Part shown: one piece after another, positions 7,802-15,907 of the stretch
How the letters are laid out: each line of letters starts with the position of its first letter
How positions within the stretch are numbered: position 1 is the first letter of the stretch
DNA from: Martinezella calliandrae
GTDB taxonomy: Bacteria > Pseudomonadota > Alphaproteobacteria > Rhizobiales > Rhizobiaceae
Assembly: GCF_030272695.1 (NCBI RefSeq)
Contig: NZ_JARFYN010000033.1
Location: 1-64,000 of the forward strand
Length of the DNA: 64,000 bases
Direction: 5' to 3'
Made by a program: the position numbers and the translations under genes
Notes under the pieces: generated by a model
The model's database searches: none
Seen by the model: the letters and a program-made list of their open reading frames with translations, nothing else
Told to the model about the DNA's origin: nothing

Positions 7802-9280
7802 GTGAACCGGTTCCTGAAACTAAGCCTTAGCCTGGCCCTAGCAGCCACGGCATCTGCTCTCGCATTGACCGATGCGCAGGCACAATACTACCGCAACGGG
7901 AACAACGACATCATTCTGGTGACCCCCGACGGACGAATCCTCGATCAATATCCGGAGCAAGGCGTCGTGAGCGTCGCACGCGACGGACGCGGCCATCGCG
8001 TATTGATCGACCGCTACGGCAATGTCCTTGCCACCGAGATGCGCGCCAGCACCTATTATCCGCGCGCGCCCGGCCGCAACGTCTCCAATGATAACGGCTA
8101 TGGCGACACCAACCGCTATGGCGACACGCAGCTTTCCGACAATGGCGGCTATCGCGACTATCGCCAATATCGCGGCGGCAACTACGGGAATGACGGTGGT
8201 TATGTCGACAACGGCTATGGCCAGCAGGACCAGGACCGCGGCGTCATCACCAGCGGCATCCCGCGCGAAGGCGATATCCAGCGCGAGCCGCTCGACAACC
8301 AGTCGCTGCCGGATGTGAACGGCCAGTACCAACCCAATCCGAGCGGCAACGACTACGCATCGATCGATCCCCAGGAGCAGACGCCCGGTATCGAGCGCAA
8401 GCCGCCGGCCGAGCCCGTCATCACGCTGAAGGGCAAGTCGAAAATGGAGATCACCGCGCTTGAGGTCTTCCTCGCCCGCCAGGGCATTTCGCCGGGCGCG
8501 ATCGATGGCCGCATGGGCGCCAACGTCACCAAGGCGATCTACGCCTACCAACAGATGACCGGCCAAACGCTGAACCCGAACGACACGGAAACGATCCTCG
8601 AGCAATTGCGCCTGTCAGGCGGCATGCCGATCGTCAACTACACGATCACGCCTGCCGATGCCGCCGGCCCTTATGTAGCGTCTATTCCTGAAGATTATGC
8701 CGCAAAGGCGCAGATGCCGTCACTCGGCTACACGTCGACCACGGAAATGTTGGCCGAACGCTTTCATATGGACGAAGGCTATCTCAAAGAGCTCAATCGC
8801 GGCGTCGACTTCACGGTTCCCGGCAGCACGATCAAAGTGGTCAATACCGGTCCCGGCAAAACCGGCAGCGTCGCGAAAATTCTCGCCGACAAGGGCCGCA
8901 AGCAGGTTTTCGCCTACGATGCTAGCGGCGCCCTGATTGCCGCCTATCCCGCGAGCATCGGCTCGACCGACACGCCGTCGCCCTCCGGCACTGTGACGGT
9001 CGAACGGGTCGCCTTCAATCCCGGCTACACATACAATCCGAAGATCAACTTCAAGCAGGGCGCCAACGACAAGATCCTCGACATTCCGCCCGGCCCCAAC
9101 GGCCCGGTCGGTGTTGTCTGGATGGCGCTGTCGAAGCCGACCTACGGCATCCACGGGACGCCCGACCCTTCGAAGATCGGCAAGTCGCAGAGCCATGGCT
9201 GCGTGCGCCTCACCAACTGGGATGCGACAGAGCTCGCCAAGATGGTCAAACCCGGTGTGGTCGTCGAATTCGTCGATTGA
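7802..9280 (+). CDS. Exported L,D-transpeptidase with peptidoglycan-binding domain
   Basis: The start is taken as GTG 7802 because it gives a clean signal peptide (FLKLSLSLALAATASALALT, cleavage after AQA) and GAGGG lies about 10 bases upstream; the open frame extends 60 codons further but without features. Of 492 residues, about 97-145 form a Tyr/Gly/Asn/Asp-rich low-complexity stretch, about 215-262 a PG_binding_1 fold (EVFLARQGISPGAIDGRMG), and the C-terminal third a YkuD domain with the HG...SHGCVRL signature, catalytic Cys467. These enzymes make 3-3 cross-links or attach lipoproteins in peptidoglycan; such links are abundant in Rhizobiaceae. The low-complexity part is unusual and may thread through the wall. 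Confidence 0.92.
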   Translation: MNRFLKLSLSLALAATASALALTDAQAQYYRNGNNDIILVTPDGRILDQYPEQGVVSVARDGRGHRVLIDRYGNVLATEMRASTYYPRAPGRNVSNDNGYGDTNRYGDTQLSDNGGYRDYRQYRGGNYGNDGGYVDNGYGQQDQDRGVITSGIPREGDIQREPLDNQSLPDVNGQYQPNPSGNDYASIDPQEQTPGIERKPPAEPVITLKGKSKMEITALEVFLARQGISPGAIDGRMGANVTKAIYAYQQMTGQTLNPNDTETILEQLRLSGGMPIVNYTITPADAAGPYVASIPEDYAAKAQMPSLGYTSTTEMLAERFHMDEGYLKELNRGVDFTVPGSTIKVVNTGPGKTGSVAKILADKGRKQVFAYDASGALIAAYPASIGSTDTPSPSGTVTVERVAFNPGYTYNPKINFKQGANDKILDIPPGPNGPVGVVWMALSKPTYGIHGTPDPSKIGKSQSHGCVRLTNWDATELAKMVKPGVVVEFVD

Positions 9281-9298
9281 TCCATCTGGACGCATATA

Positions 9299-9532
9299 AG
9301 AAGGCCGCTGGAGCGATCTTCCGGACCACGTAGCCCGCCGGGGGCGCCTTATACCTATGTGACGGCGCCGCACTTTCTCTCGGCCTTCGGCATGGAGACG
9401 CTGCGCGACCTGCCGAACGTCGAAGCTCTCGAGGACGCCGGCCTGCTGAGCAGGCACGCCGTGCAAAGCGAGATCGTCGCCTCGCAAAGCGATGACACCG
9501 AGACGGAGGAGGAACCCGCCTTTATCGAGTGA
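9299..9532 (+). pseudogene. Remnant of scpB (condensin accessory protein), C-terminal tail only
   Basis: Directly after the L,D-transpeptidase stop, and in the same frame, an open stretch reads GAPYTYVTAPHFLSAFGMET then LRDLPNVEALEDAGLLSRHA and ends in an acidic tail at a TGA (9530-9532). This matches the conserved C-terminal winged helix and tail of rhizobial ScpB ('...YTYVTT..FL..FG...LRDLPD.EALEDAGLL'). The first two thirds of the gene are absent and no start codon or ribosome site leads into it. I infer a fragment left by a rearrangement or duplication. It is not expected to be functional. Confidence 0.75.
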
Positions 9533-9786
9533 TGCTAACAGCTTTCAGTCACCTTACCACTAGCATCGAACTGAAATCATCGTCGTCGATGTCAGCGCGA
9601 AATGAACAGGAATCGGGTCCTGTCGTCGTCGAGACCAGCTTGTCTTTTTCCGGCGCCGGCGCGACGGCCGTCGACAGAGAGTGATGCGGCGTCGGGTGGC
9701 TTCGCACGCCGGGATGCCTATATCTTTCGTAACGACTGCATGATCAAATCAAACCAAGTATCTACTTGCCCGAACAGAGGTGAAAG

Positions 9787-10980
9787 GTGCCAAAGGTCAA
9801 CCCATTGATTCTGCGGTGGGCGCGCGAGACCGCGGGGCTCAGTGTAAAAGATGCTGCCGACAAGCTCGGCATTGCCGATGCGCGCGGTGTTGCGGGCAGC
9901 GATCGCCTTGCAATGCTTGAAGACGGTCAGGTCGAGCCGACCCGCCCGCAGTTGATCAAGATGTCGACGCAGTACCGCCGACCACTCCTTACCTTCTACC
10001 TTGCCGAACCTCCGGCCACCGCGGCGCGTGGCGAGGACTTTCGGACCCTTCCCGACGAATATGCACAGCGCGACGCGGCGCTGGTCGATACCCTGCTGCG
10101 CGAGGTCCGCGCCCGCCAGGAAATGGTGCGATCCTTGCTGGAGAGCGAAGAAGAGGCCGAACCGCTCGATTTCGTTGCTTCTTATGACTATCGCCGTGGA
10201 GCACAGGGTCTGGCCGCGGCGATCAGTGAGCGTTTGGGTTTCAGTCTCCATTCTTTCCGATCGGGTAATGGTCGAGGCACAGCCCGTGGCTTCGCCTATC
10301 TGCGGGAACGTGCCGAGGCGGCAGGGATATTCGTCTTGTTGATCGGCAATCTCGGCAGTCACCACAGCGCGCTTAATGTCGAATTGTTCAGAGGCTTCGC
10401 ACTGTCCGACACGCTTGCGCCCTTTGTCGTCGTCAACGACCAGGACAGCGACCAAGCCTGGTCGTTTACACTGCTACACGAACTGGCCCACATTTGGCTT
10501 GGACAGACTGGTGTGAGCGGCGGCACGCCAATATCGGCCATCGAAACCTTCTGCAACGACGTGGCGGGTCGCATCCTGCTGCCTTCGGCCGAGATCGCCG
10601 GCGAGGTTGCGTTGCGCGGAGCGACCGAGGAAGTGGTAAGGGCGCGCATCAGCGAAATCGCGGAGCTGCGGCAGGTCAGTCATTCGATGGTTGCCTATAA
10701 GCTCTACCGCGAAGGGATTATCGACCGTGTGATGTGGTCGTCGGTGACAGCTGTCTTCCGCCAGCAATGGCTGAACAACAAAGCAGCTCAGCGCGAAAGT
10801 TCGCGCGAAAGCGAAGGCGGACCAAGCTATTATCTCGTGCGTCGACATCGGCTTGGCAATCGCCTGCTGAGCCTTTCGAGACGGATGCTGGCGGACGGAG
10901 CCCTGTCGCCTTCCAAGGCCGCGGCGATCCTGGGCGTGAAGCCGAACAACGTCTTCTCGCTAACCGACGGCGTGGCGTAA
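9787..10980 (+). CDS. Xre-type HTH and ImmA/IrrE metallopeptidase protein
   Basis: A 397-residue protein starting at GTG 9787 behind GAGGTGAAAG. Residues about 1-65 form an Xre-like helix-turn-helix (AGLSVKDAADKLGIAD), and the zinc-protease motif HELAHIW lies at 231-237 (H231, E232, H235). A C-terminal third of unknown role follows. Fused HTH-ImmA proteins act as antitoxins or regulators cleaved or controlled by proteolysis; this subtype is typically encoded just before a DUF4411 PIN-like protein. That partner is present 10 bases downstream but carries a premature stop. The zinc site looks intact. The gene is flanked by two decayed genes, so the module may be a recent arrival. Confidence 0.88.
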   Translation: MPKVNPLILRWARETAGLSVKDAADKLGIADARGVAGSDRLAMLEDGQVEPTRPQLIKMSTQYRRPLLTFYLAEPPATAARGEDFRTLPDEYAQRDAALVDTLLREVRARQEMVRSLLESEEEAEPLDFVASYDYRRGAQGLAAAISERLGFSLHSFRSGNGRGTARGFAYLRERAEAAGIFVLLIGNLGSHHSALNVELFRGFALSDTLAPFVVVNDQDSDQAWSFTLLHELAHIWLGQTGVSGGTPISAIETFCNDVAGRILLPSAEIAGEVALRGATEEVVRARISEIAELRQVSHSMVAYKLYREGIIDRVMWSSVTAVFRQQWLNNKAAQRESSRESEGGPSYYLVRRHRLGNRLLSLSRRMLADGALSPSKAAAILGVKPNNVFSLTDGVA

Positions 10981-10989
10981 GGGGGCGGT

Positions 10990-11484
10990 GTGCATCTTCT
11001 CGACGCGAACGTCCTCATTACGGCGCATAATCTCTACTAACCGATTCAACGTGTTCCCGAGTTCTGGGGCTGGCTCGTTCATATGGGCGAGACTGGAGCG
11101 CTAAAGATCCCGCTCGAAATCCTCGAAGAGATTACAGAAGGCTCGGAACTGGCGCAATGGCTGAAGGAGGGCGACAATTGCGACGCCCTAAAGCTGGATG
11201 AAGATGTCGATCCAACCTTGGTTCAGGCCGTCATCGAAAAATATGCGCCCGATCTCAACGATGCCGAAATCATTGAGGTCGGCCGCGATCCATTCCTGAT
11301 TGCCCATGCCTTGGCCCATCGCGGAGACCGAATTGTCGTCACAGTCGAGGCCTCCAAGCCGAGTACGAAGCGAGCAAACCGCAGGATCCCTGATGTCTGC
11401 AGGGATCTTGATGTTCGTTGGTGTAACAGCTTTCAGATGCTGACGGAGCTCAATTTCAGGACCGGTTGGCGCGCTCAGCTCTGA
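10990..11484 (+). pseudogene. DUF4411 PIN-like protein, interrupted by an in-frame stop
   Basis: A frame starting at GTG 10990 reads VHLLDANVLITAHNLY, then a TAA at 11038-11040, then continues in the same frame as PIQRVPEFWGWLVHMGETGA and on to 11484. The interrupted protein matches the DUF4411 family, which begins with exactly such an LLDANVLI strand holding the first PIN-domain aspartate. An internal ATG at 11083 could give a 133-residue product, but it would lack that Asp. The family is thought to be the toxin half of the Xre-ImmA pair immediately upstream. The break may be a true mutation or a base-calling error (TAT or TAC read as TAA). Confidence 0.75.
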
Positions 11485-11685
11485 TCAAGAATCCAACTCA
11501 TCCAGACATCGGAGCTGATGACTTTTGCTTCGCGAAATCTTTCCGCGCTCCCACCAAAGAATTCGTCATCTCGCCTAGTTGTTGCCGCCGAATGGGTTTC
11601 CGCAGCGTGGGTCCGGGACTTTCTGAGGTCCCGCGTATCTCCGACTAAGCCATCTACAAAAGATAAAACCGATAAATGTCGGTGA

Positions 11686-12058
11686 ATGAAAGATGCAGGG
11701 GCGACAATGCGGCAATATCGTACCTGGCATTCAAATCGGATACCCGCCCGCGATATTGTCATCCTCGCTGTGCCGCACTCCGGCGCGGCTGCAGTCGTGG
11801 GCGACTGCGGTGACGCACTCGACGGCAAAGTGATCATCGACATCACCAACCCGGTCGCCCCGACCTCTCGGGCAGCCTTCGTCCACGTTCATCGCGCAGG
11901 CCTTCACTGGCGCAAGATTGGTCAAGGGCTTCAACCATTTGATCGCCGCCATTCTTGCCAAAGACCCCGCCGTCCATGGTGGCAGAAGAGTCGTGTTTCT
12001 GGTGAGCAACGATGACGCTGCAGCGGCGGAGATTGGCGGACCTTCAAATGCCAAATCT
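11686..12058 (+). pseudogene. F420-dependent NADP oxidoreductase-like gene, frameshifted and truncated
   Basis: One frame reads ARDIVILAVPHSGAAAVVGD and DALDGKVIIDITNPVAP; after about 11865 the homology moves to another frame, reading ARLVKGFNHLIAAILAKDPA then GGRRVVFLVSNDDAAAAEIG. Together these match consecutive parts of the NADP-oxidoreductase (F420-dependent) Rossmann family. The N-terminal GxGxxG part is missing, one frameshift separates the two blocks and the C-terminus is lost. No functional product is expected. From 11485 to 11685, before it, I recognise nothing. Confidence 0.7.
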
Positions 12059-12243
12059 CGAATTATGTGCCGCGCTAACGATATGATTTTATTGGAGATG
12101 CAGTCTTACGATTAAGTGCCAAACGACAGGTCCCTATCCGGCCGTTCGATCGCATTGGCGCATAGCGGTATGACCACCGCGACCTTCTGCGGCTTTAGTG
12201 GCTGGGGAGCGATCCGGCGGCCTTTTTTTATTATCGAAGTTCG

Positions 12244-12957
12244 TTAGGCTGCGCTGCGGATCGCATCTTGGTCAGCGCTACGGGCCGAAGCCGTCAGCCG
12301 CGCCGGCAGGAGCCGCATCATTTCCTCTGCAAAGGCGCGGGCATTTTCCTGCGCCTTGTCGAGATTGCTGACCCGACTGGGGTCCATCGTATAGAGCGTT
12401 CCGCCGCAGTCGAAGATATCGCGGAAGGCCGAGCGTTCGATAATCGGCGTTTCGAGAACCGTAACACTCCGCTCGGATAGCAGCGCTTTCACCGTCTGCA
12501 GGGCTCTGGTCGTCACCATCGAATTCACGCGGGTCAGAACAACCGAATGATTGATGTGAATGCCGGCCCGTTGTTCCAGATATTGCAGTAACTCCAGCAC
12601 CTGCGCCCCGCCTCGCGCATCCATCGCGCAGCCTTGGATCGGAATGAGCACATGATCGGAAAGGCCAAGCGCCGTTGCCAGCAGTGGTGTGCGAGCGCCC
12701 GGCAGATCGAGAATGAAATAATCCGTCGCACTGTTCTCTGAAAGATGTACAGGCAAAGATGCGCTGGTCACGAAGTCGATGACCGAGATGTTTTGCACAT
12801 GGCCGGAACTTTCATACCAGTGCGAAATCCAGTGCTGCGGGTCAGCGTCGAGAATGGTGACGCGATAGCCGCGCCGCGCCAATTCCGTGGCCAACAGCAG
12901 AACCGCTGTCGTCTTCCCCGCCCCACCCTTCGTATTCGCAAATGTGATAACTGGCAT
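12244..12957 (-). CDS. ParA/MinD-family ATPase
   Basis: A 237-residue P-loop ATPase. I start it at MPVITFANTKGGAGKTT (12957), preceded by GGAG, because the deviant Walker A motif (signature lysine K10, catalytic K15) normally lies right at the N-terminus; 57 upstream codons are featureless. Switch regions appear as LDADPQHWISHWY and YFILDLPGA. ParA proteins form ATP-dependent dimers that bind DNA or position cargo such as plasmids, chromosomes or protein clusters. No parB gene, centromere-like repeats or repC is adjacent, so this is probably an orphan ParA rather than a replicon partition system. Short orphans of this kind are common in Rhizobiales. Confidence 0.85.
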   Translation of the reverse strand: MPVITFANTKGGAGKTTAVLLLATELARRGYRVTILDADPQHWISHWYESSGHVQNISVIDFVTSASLPVHLSENSATDYFILDLPGARTPLLATALGLSDHVLIPIQGCAMDARGGAQVLELLQYLEQRAGIHINHSVVLTRVNSMVTTRALQTVKALLSERSVTVLETPIIERSAFRDIFDCGGTLYTMDPSRVSNLDKAQENARAFAEEMMRLLPARLTASARSADQDAIRSAA

Positions 12958-13176
12958 TGTCGGTCTCCGGCAGATGGCGGTGAGCACGAACATCGCTCTT
13001 TTCCACACCATCTGAGTCATCGGTGCAGTTAACGCATTGTTTCGAGATATGGTTAATAAAGCCTTAATTGCCAATTTGGCGGCAGCGCGATGTTGCATCG
13101 GCGAAACGGCTGGCAGAGCCATTGGCACACGACTTTCTGGTGAAGATTGCCAGCGCCGATCTCAGCAGACAAGCAC

Positions 13177-13209
13177 AAAAAATCGTGCCGCAATTGTCTC
13201 GCGGCACGA
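13177..13209 (-). terminator. Intrinsic terminator of the amine-utilisation operon
   Basis: On the - strand TCGTGCCGC (13209-13201), a nine-base loop and GCGGCACGA (13091 side, 13091 being read as 13083-13091 offset to 13183-13191) form a perfect 9-bp stem followed by six T residues (13182-13177). It lies 23 bases past the stop of the Fe-alcohol dehydrogenase gene, the last gene of the operon. Confidence 0.9.
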
Positions 13210-13231
13210 CCGAAAACTCACAAAAATACGA

Positions 13232-14380
13232 CTAGAAGCAGTCGTGGAACAGCGCCTTGGTGTTTTCGAGCGTCATCGGCACCGGATTGCCGCCGGCGCT
13301 CGGATCTTCGATGGCCATGGCCGACAGCTCATCGATGCGATCAGGCGCAATGCCCATGGCCGAGAGGCTATCGGGTACGCCGAGTTCGGCTCGCAGCTTC
13401 AGCACGTAGTCATAAAAACCGTCGAAACCGCCGGAAATGCCGAGGTAAGCGGCGGCACGGGCGATCTTGTCTTCGATGGCCTTGCGGTTGAAACTAAGGA
13501 CGGCCGGCATGACGACGGCATTGGTCATGCCGTGATGGGTGTTGTACACGGCGCCGATCGGATGCGACAGCGCGTGAATGGCGCCAAGTCCCTTCTGGAA
13601 GGCGACGGCGCCCATGGCGGCGGCGCTCATCATGTTGGTGCGGGCTTCGAGATCGGTGCCTTCCCTATAGGCGCGCGGCAGGAATTCCTTGACGAGCCGC
13701 ATGCCTTCCATTGCGATACCGGCCGACATCGGATGATAGAAGGGTGAGGAATAGGCTTCCAGGCAATGGGCGAAAGCGTCCATCCCCGTCCCGGCGGTGA
13801 TAATCTTCGGCATGCCGACGGTCAGTTCCGGGTCCGCGATGACAACGCCCGGCAAAAACTTTGGATGGAAGATGATCTTCTTCACATGTGTTGCGGAATT
13901 GGTAATGACGCTGGCGCGGCCAACTTCCGAGCCGGTGCCGGCGGTGGTCGGCACGGCGACAATCGGGGCGATGCCTTCGACACTCGCGCGGGTCCACCAA
14001 TCACCGATATCCTCGAAATCCCAGACCGGCCGCGTCTGGCCGGCCATAAAGGCGATGCATTTGCCGAGATCGAGCCCCGAGCCGCCGCCGAAGGCAACGA
14101 CGCCGTCATGACCGCCATCCTTGAAGGCCTTGACGCCGGCATCGAGGTTCTTCTCGTTCGGATTAGGATCGACATCGGCGAAGATGGCGCGGCCGAGGCC
14201 AGCGTCTTCAAGAATATCCAGAGCCGTCTTGGTGATCGCCATCGAGGCGAGTCCCCGGTCGGTGACCAGGAGCGGCTTCTTCATGCCCAAACTCTTGCAG
14301 GCATCCGCCAGTTCCGTAATCCGGCCCCGACCGAGCTTGAAGGCGTTCGGATAGCTCCAATTGGCTGAGATAGTGCTCAT
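13232..14380 (-). CDS. Iron-containing (group III) alcohol dehydrogenase
   Basis: A 382-residue protein of the Fe-ADH family: NAD-binding GGGSGLDLGKCIA, then TTAGTGSEV, and the metal-binding segments GTGMDAFAHCLEAY and HALSHPIGAVYNTHHG with the conserved histidines. It interconverts an alcohol and its aldehyde with NAD(P). The ATG (14380) overlaps the stop of the aldehyde dehydrogenase gene (ATGA), so the two are translationally coupled and probably act on consecutive oxidation states. It is the last gene of the - strand operon running from 19891. The substrate is likely an amino alcohol or gamma-glutamyl-linked alcohol, an inference from its neighbours only. Confidence 0.93.
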   Translation of the reverse strand: MSTISANWSYPNAFKLGRGRITELADACKSLGMKKPLLVTDRGLASMAITKTALDILEDAGLGRAIFADVDPNPNEKNLDAGVKAFKDGGHDGVVAFGGGSGLDLGKCIAFMAGQTRPVWDFEDIGDWWTRASVEGIAPIVAVPTTAGTGSEVGRASVITNSATHVKKIIFHPKFLPGVVIADPELTVGMPKIITAGTGMDAFAHCLEAYSSPFYHPMSAGIAMEGMRLVKEFLPRAYREGTDLEARTNMMSAAAMGAVAFQKGLGAIHALSHPIGAVYNTHHGMTNAVVMPAVLSFNRKAIEDKIARAAAYLGISGGFDGFYDYVLKLRAELGVPDSLSAMGIAPDRIDELSAMAIEDPSAGGNPVPMTLENTKALFHDCF

Positions 14381-15762
14381 GCTGTTACTTTCTTCAAATG
14401 GTAGGATTTCGGGCGCGTCAGATTGTGGAAGCCGATGATGGAGAGCGAGCCGCCCCGGCCGGTTTCCTTGACGCCGGTCCAGCAAAGCGCCGGATCGAGG
14501 TAGTCGGCGCGGTTCATGAAGACGGTGCCGGTTTCGATGTCGCGGCCGATTAGGGAGGCGCGCTCAACATCCTTGGTCCACAGCGACGCGGTCAGTCCAT
14601 AGGGGCTGTCGTTCATCAATTCCAGCGCTTCGGCATCGCTCTTCACCTTCATGATACCGACGGCCGGACCGAAGGTTTCCTCGCGCATGAAGGCCATCGA
14701 GTGATCGACGTCGACGAGGATCTGCGGCGCGAGATAAGCGCCGCCATCATCGGCCGGGAAAAGTTTGGGATCGACCAGCGCCTTGGCGCCCTTGGCAACT
14801 GCGTCAGCGATCTGCTCGCGCACCACCTTGGCGAAACGCTTGTTCGCCATCGGGCCAAGCGTGGTCTCCGGATCGAGCGGATTGCCGAGCTTGTAGTTCG
14901 ACACCCAGGCGACCGACTTCTCAACGAAGGCATCATAGAGCGTCTCATGCACATAGATGCGCTCGATGCCACAGCAGCATTGGCCGGAATTATAGGTCGC
15001 GCCATCCATCAGCGTATCGACAGCGGCATCGATATCGGCGTCGTCCATGACATAGCCCGGATCCTTGCCGCCAAGTTCGAGGCCGAGACTGGTGAACGTG
15101 CCCGCGGCGGCGCGCTCGATCGACCGTCCGCCTTCGACCGATCCGGTGAAGTTGATGAAGTTGAAGCTGCCTGCAGCGATCAGCGCCGACGTCGTCTCAT
15201 GATCGAGGAAGATGTTCTGGAAGACATCGGCTGGAACGCCCGCCTCGACGAAAGCCTGCACCAGCCGCTCACCGACCAGAAGCGTCTGGCTGGCATGCTT
15301 CAGAATGACGGTATTTCCGGCCATTAGTGCCGGAGCGACCGTGTTGATGGCCGTCATATAGGGATAGTTCCACGGGGCGATGACGAAGACTACTCCGTGC
15401 GGCTCGCGCTCGATGCGGCGCGCGAAATTCGCGCTGTCTTCCACGACCATCGGCGACAATGCGTCGGCTGCGATCGAGGCCACATAATTCGAGCGCTCGT
15501 TGAAGCCACGATATTCGCCGCCGTACTTAATCGGGCGGCCCATCTGCCAGGCGAGCTCCGGCACCACGACATCGGCCATTTCGTTGAGCCGGGCAACGCC
15601 CTTCAGAACAAGCTGAACGCGATCCTCCAGCGGGCGACGTGCCCAATCCTTCTGCGCCATGCGAGCACGGGCGACAGCTTCCTTTGCGCCCTCCAGCGAC
15701 AGCGCCGGACGCTGCGCATAAACCTCCCCGTTCACAGGGGATATGCATGTGATCATGGTCAT
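14377..15762 (-). CDS. NAD(P)-dependent aldehyde dehydrogenase
   Basis: A 461-residue aldehyde dehydrogenase. The cofactor site PWNYPYMTAINT, the catalytic Glu in LELGGKDPGYV and the nucleophile loop NSGQCCCGIERIYV (Cys262-264) are all present. The length is slightly short for the superfamily because the N-terminus is compact. It oxidises an aldehyde to an acid in the cytoplasm. In the operon it follows a glutamine-synthetase-like ligase, resembling the Puu putrescine pathway, where PuuC oxidises gamma-glutamyl-aminobutyraldehyde. The triple Cys at the active site is a family variant. ATG codons at 15762 and 15756 are both possible starts. Confidence 0.93.
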   Translation of the reverse strand: MTMITCISPVNGEVYAQRPALSLEGAKEAVARARMAQKDWARRPLEDRVQLVLKGVARLNEMADVVVPELAWQMGRPIKYGGEYRGFNERSNYVASIAADALSPMVVEDSANFARRIEREPHGVVFVIAPWNYPYMTAINTVAPALMAGNTVILKHASQTLLVGERLVQAFVEAGVPADVFQNIFLDHETTSALIAAGSFNFINFTGSVEGGRSIERAAAGTFTSLGLELGGKDPGYVMDDADIDAAVDTLMDGATYNSGQCCCGIERIYVHETLYDAFVEKSVAWVSNYKLGNPLDPETTLGPMANKRFAKVVREQIADAVAKGAKALVDPKLFPADDGGAYLAPQILVDVDHSMAFMREETFGPAVGIMKVKSDAEALELMNDSPYGLTASLWTKDVERASLIGRDIETGTVFMNRADYLDPALCWTGVKETGRGGSLSIIGFHNLTRPKSYHLKKVTA

Positions 15763-15907
15763 GATCGAAATCCTGTTTTTATAGTCACCAATAGGATCGC
15801 CGGATGGTCCGCCCGTGAAAGGATGCGGTGAATGCGCAGCTCATCCAAGCGCTGCTCCTGCCCGACGATGGCATGAAAACCGGGCGGGAAGCATATTGCA
15901 ACCAGGC

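Noticed and set aside
9536..11436. TAACAGCTTTCAG repeated exactly at 9536 and 11424, flanking the Xre-ImmA module
   Set aside because: A 13-base match is expected by chance many times in 64 kb, and the second copy lies inside the DUF4411 frame; not convincing as attachment sites.
12116..12243. T7 run after a GC-rich stretch near 12220, terminator-like
   Set aside because: The preceding bases form only a poor stem and no intact + strand gene ends there.
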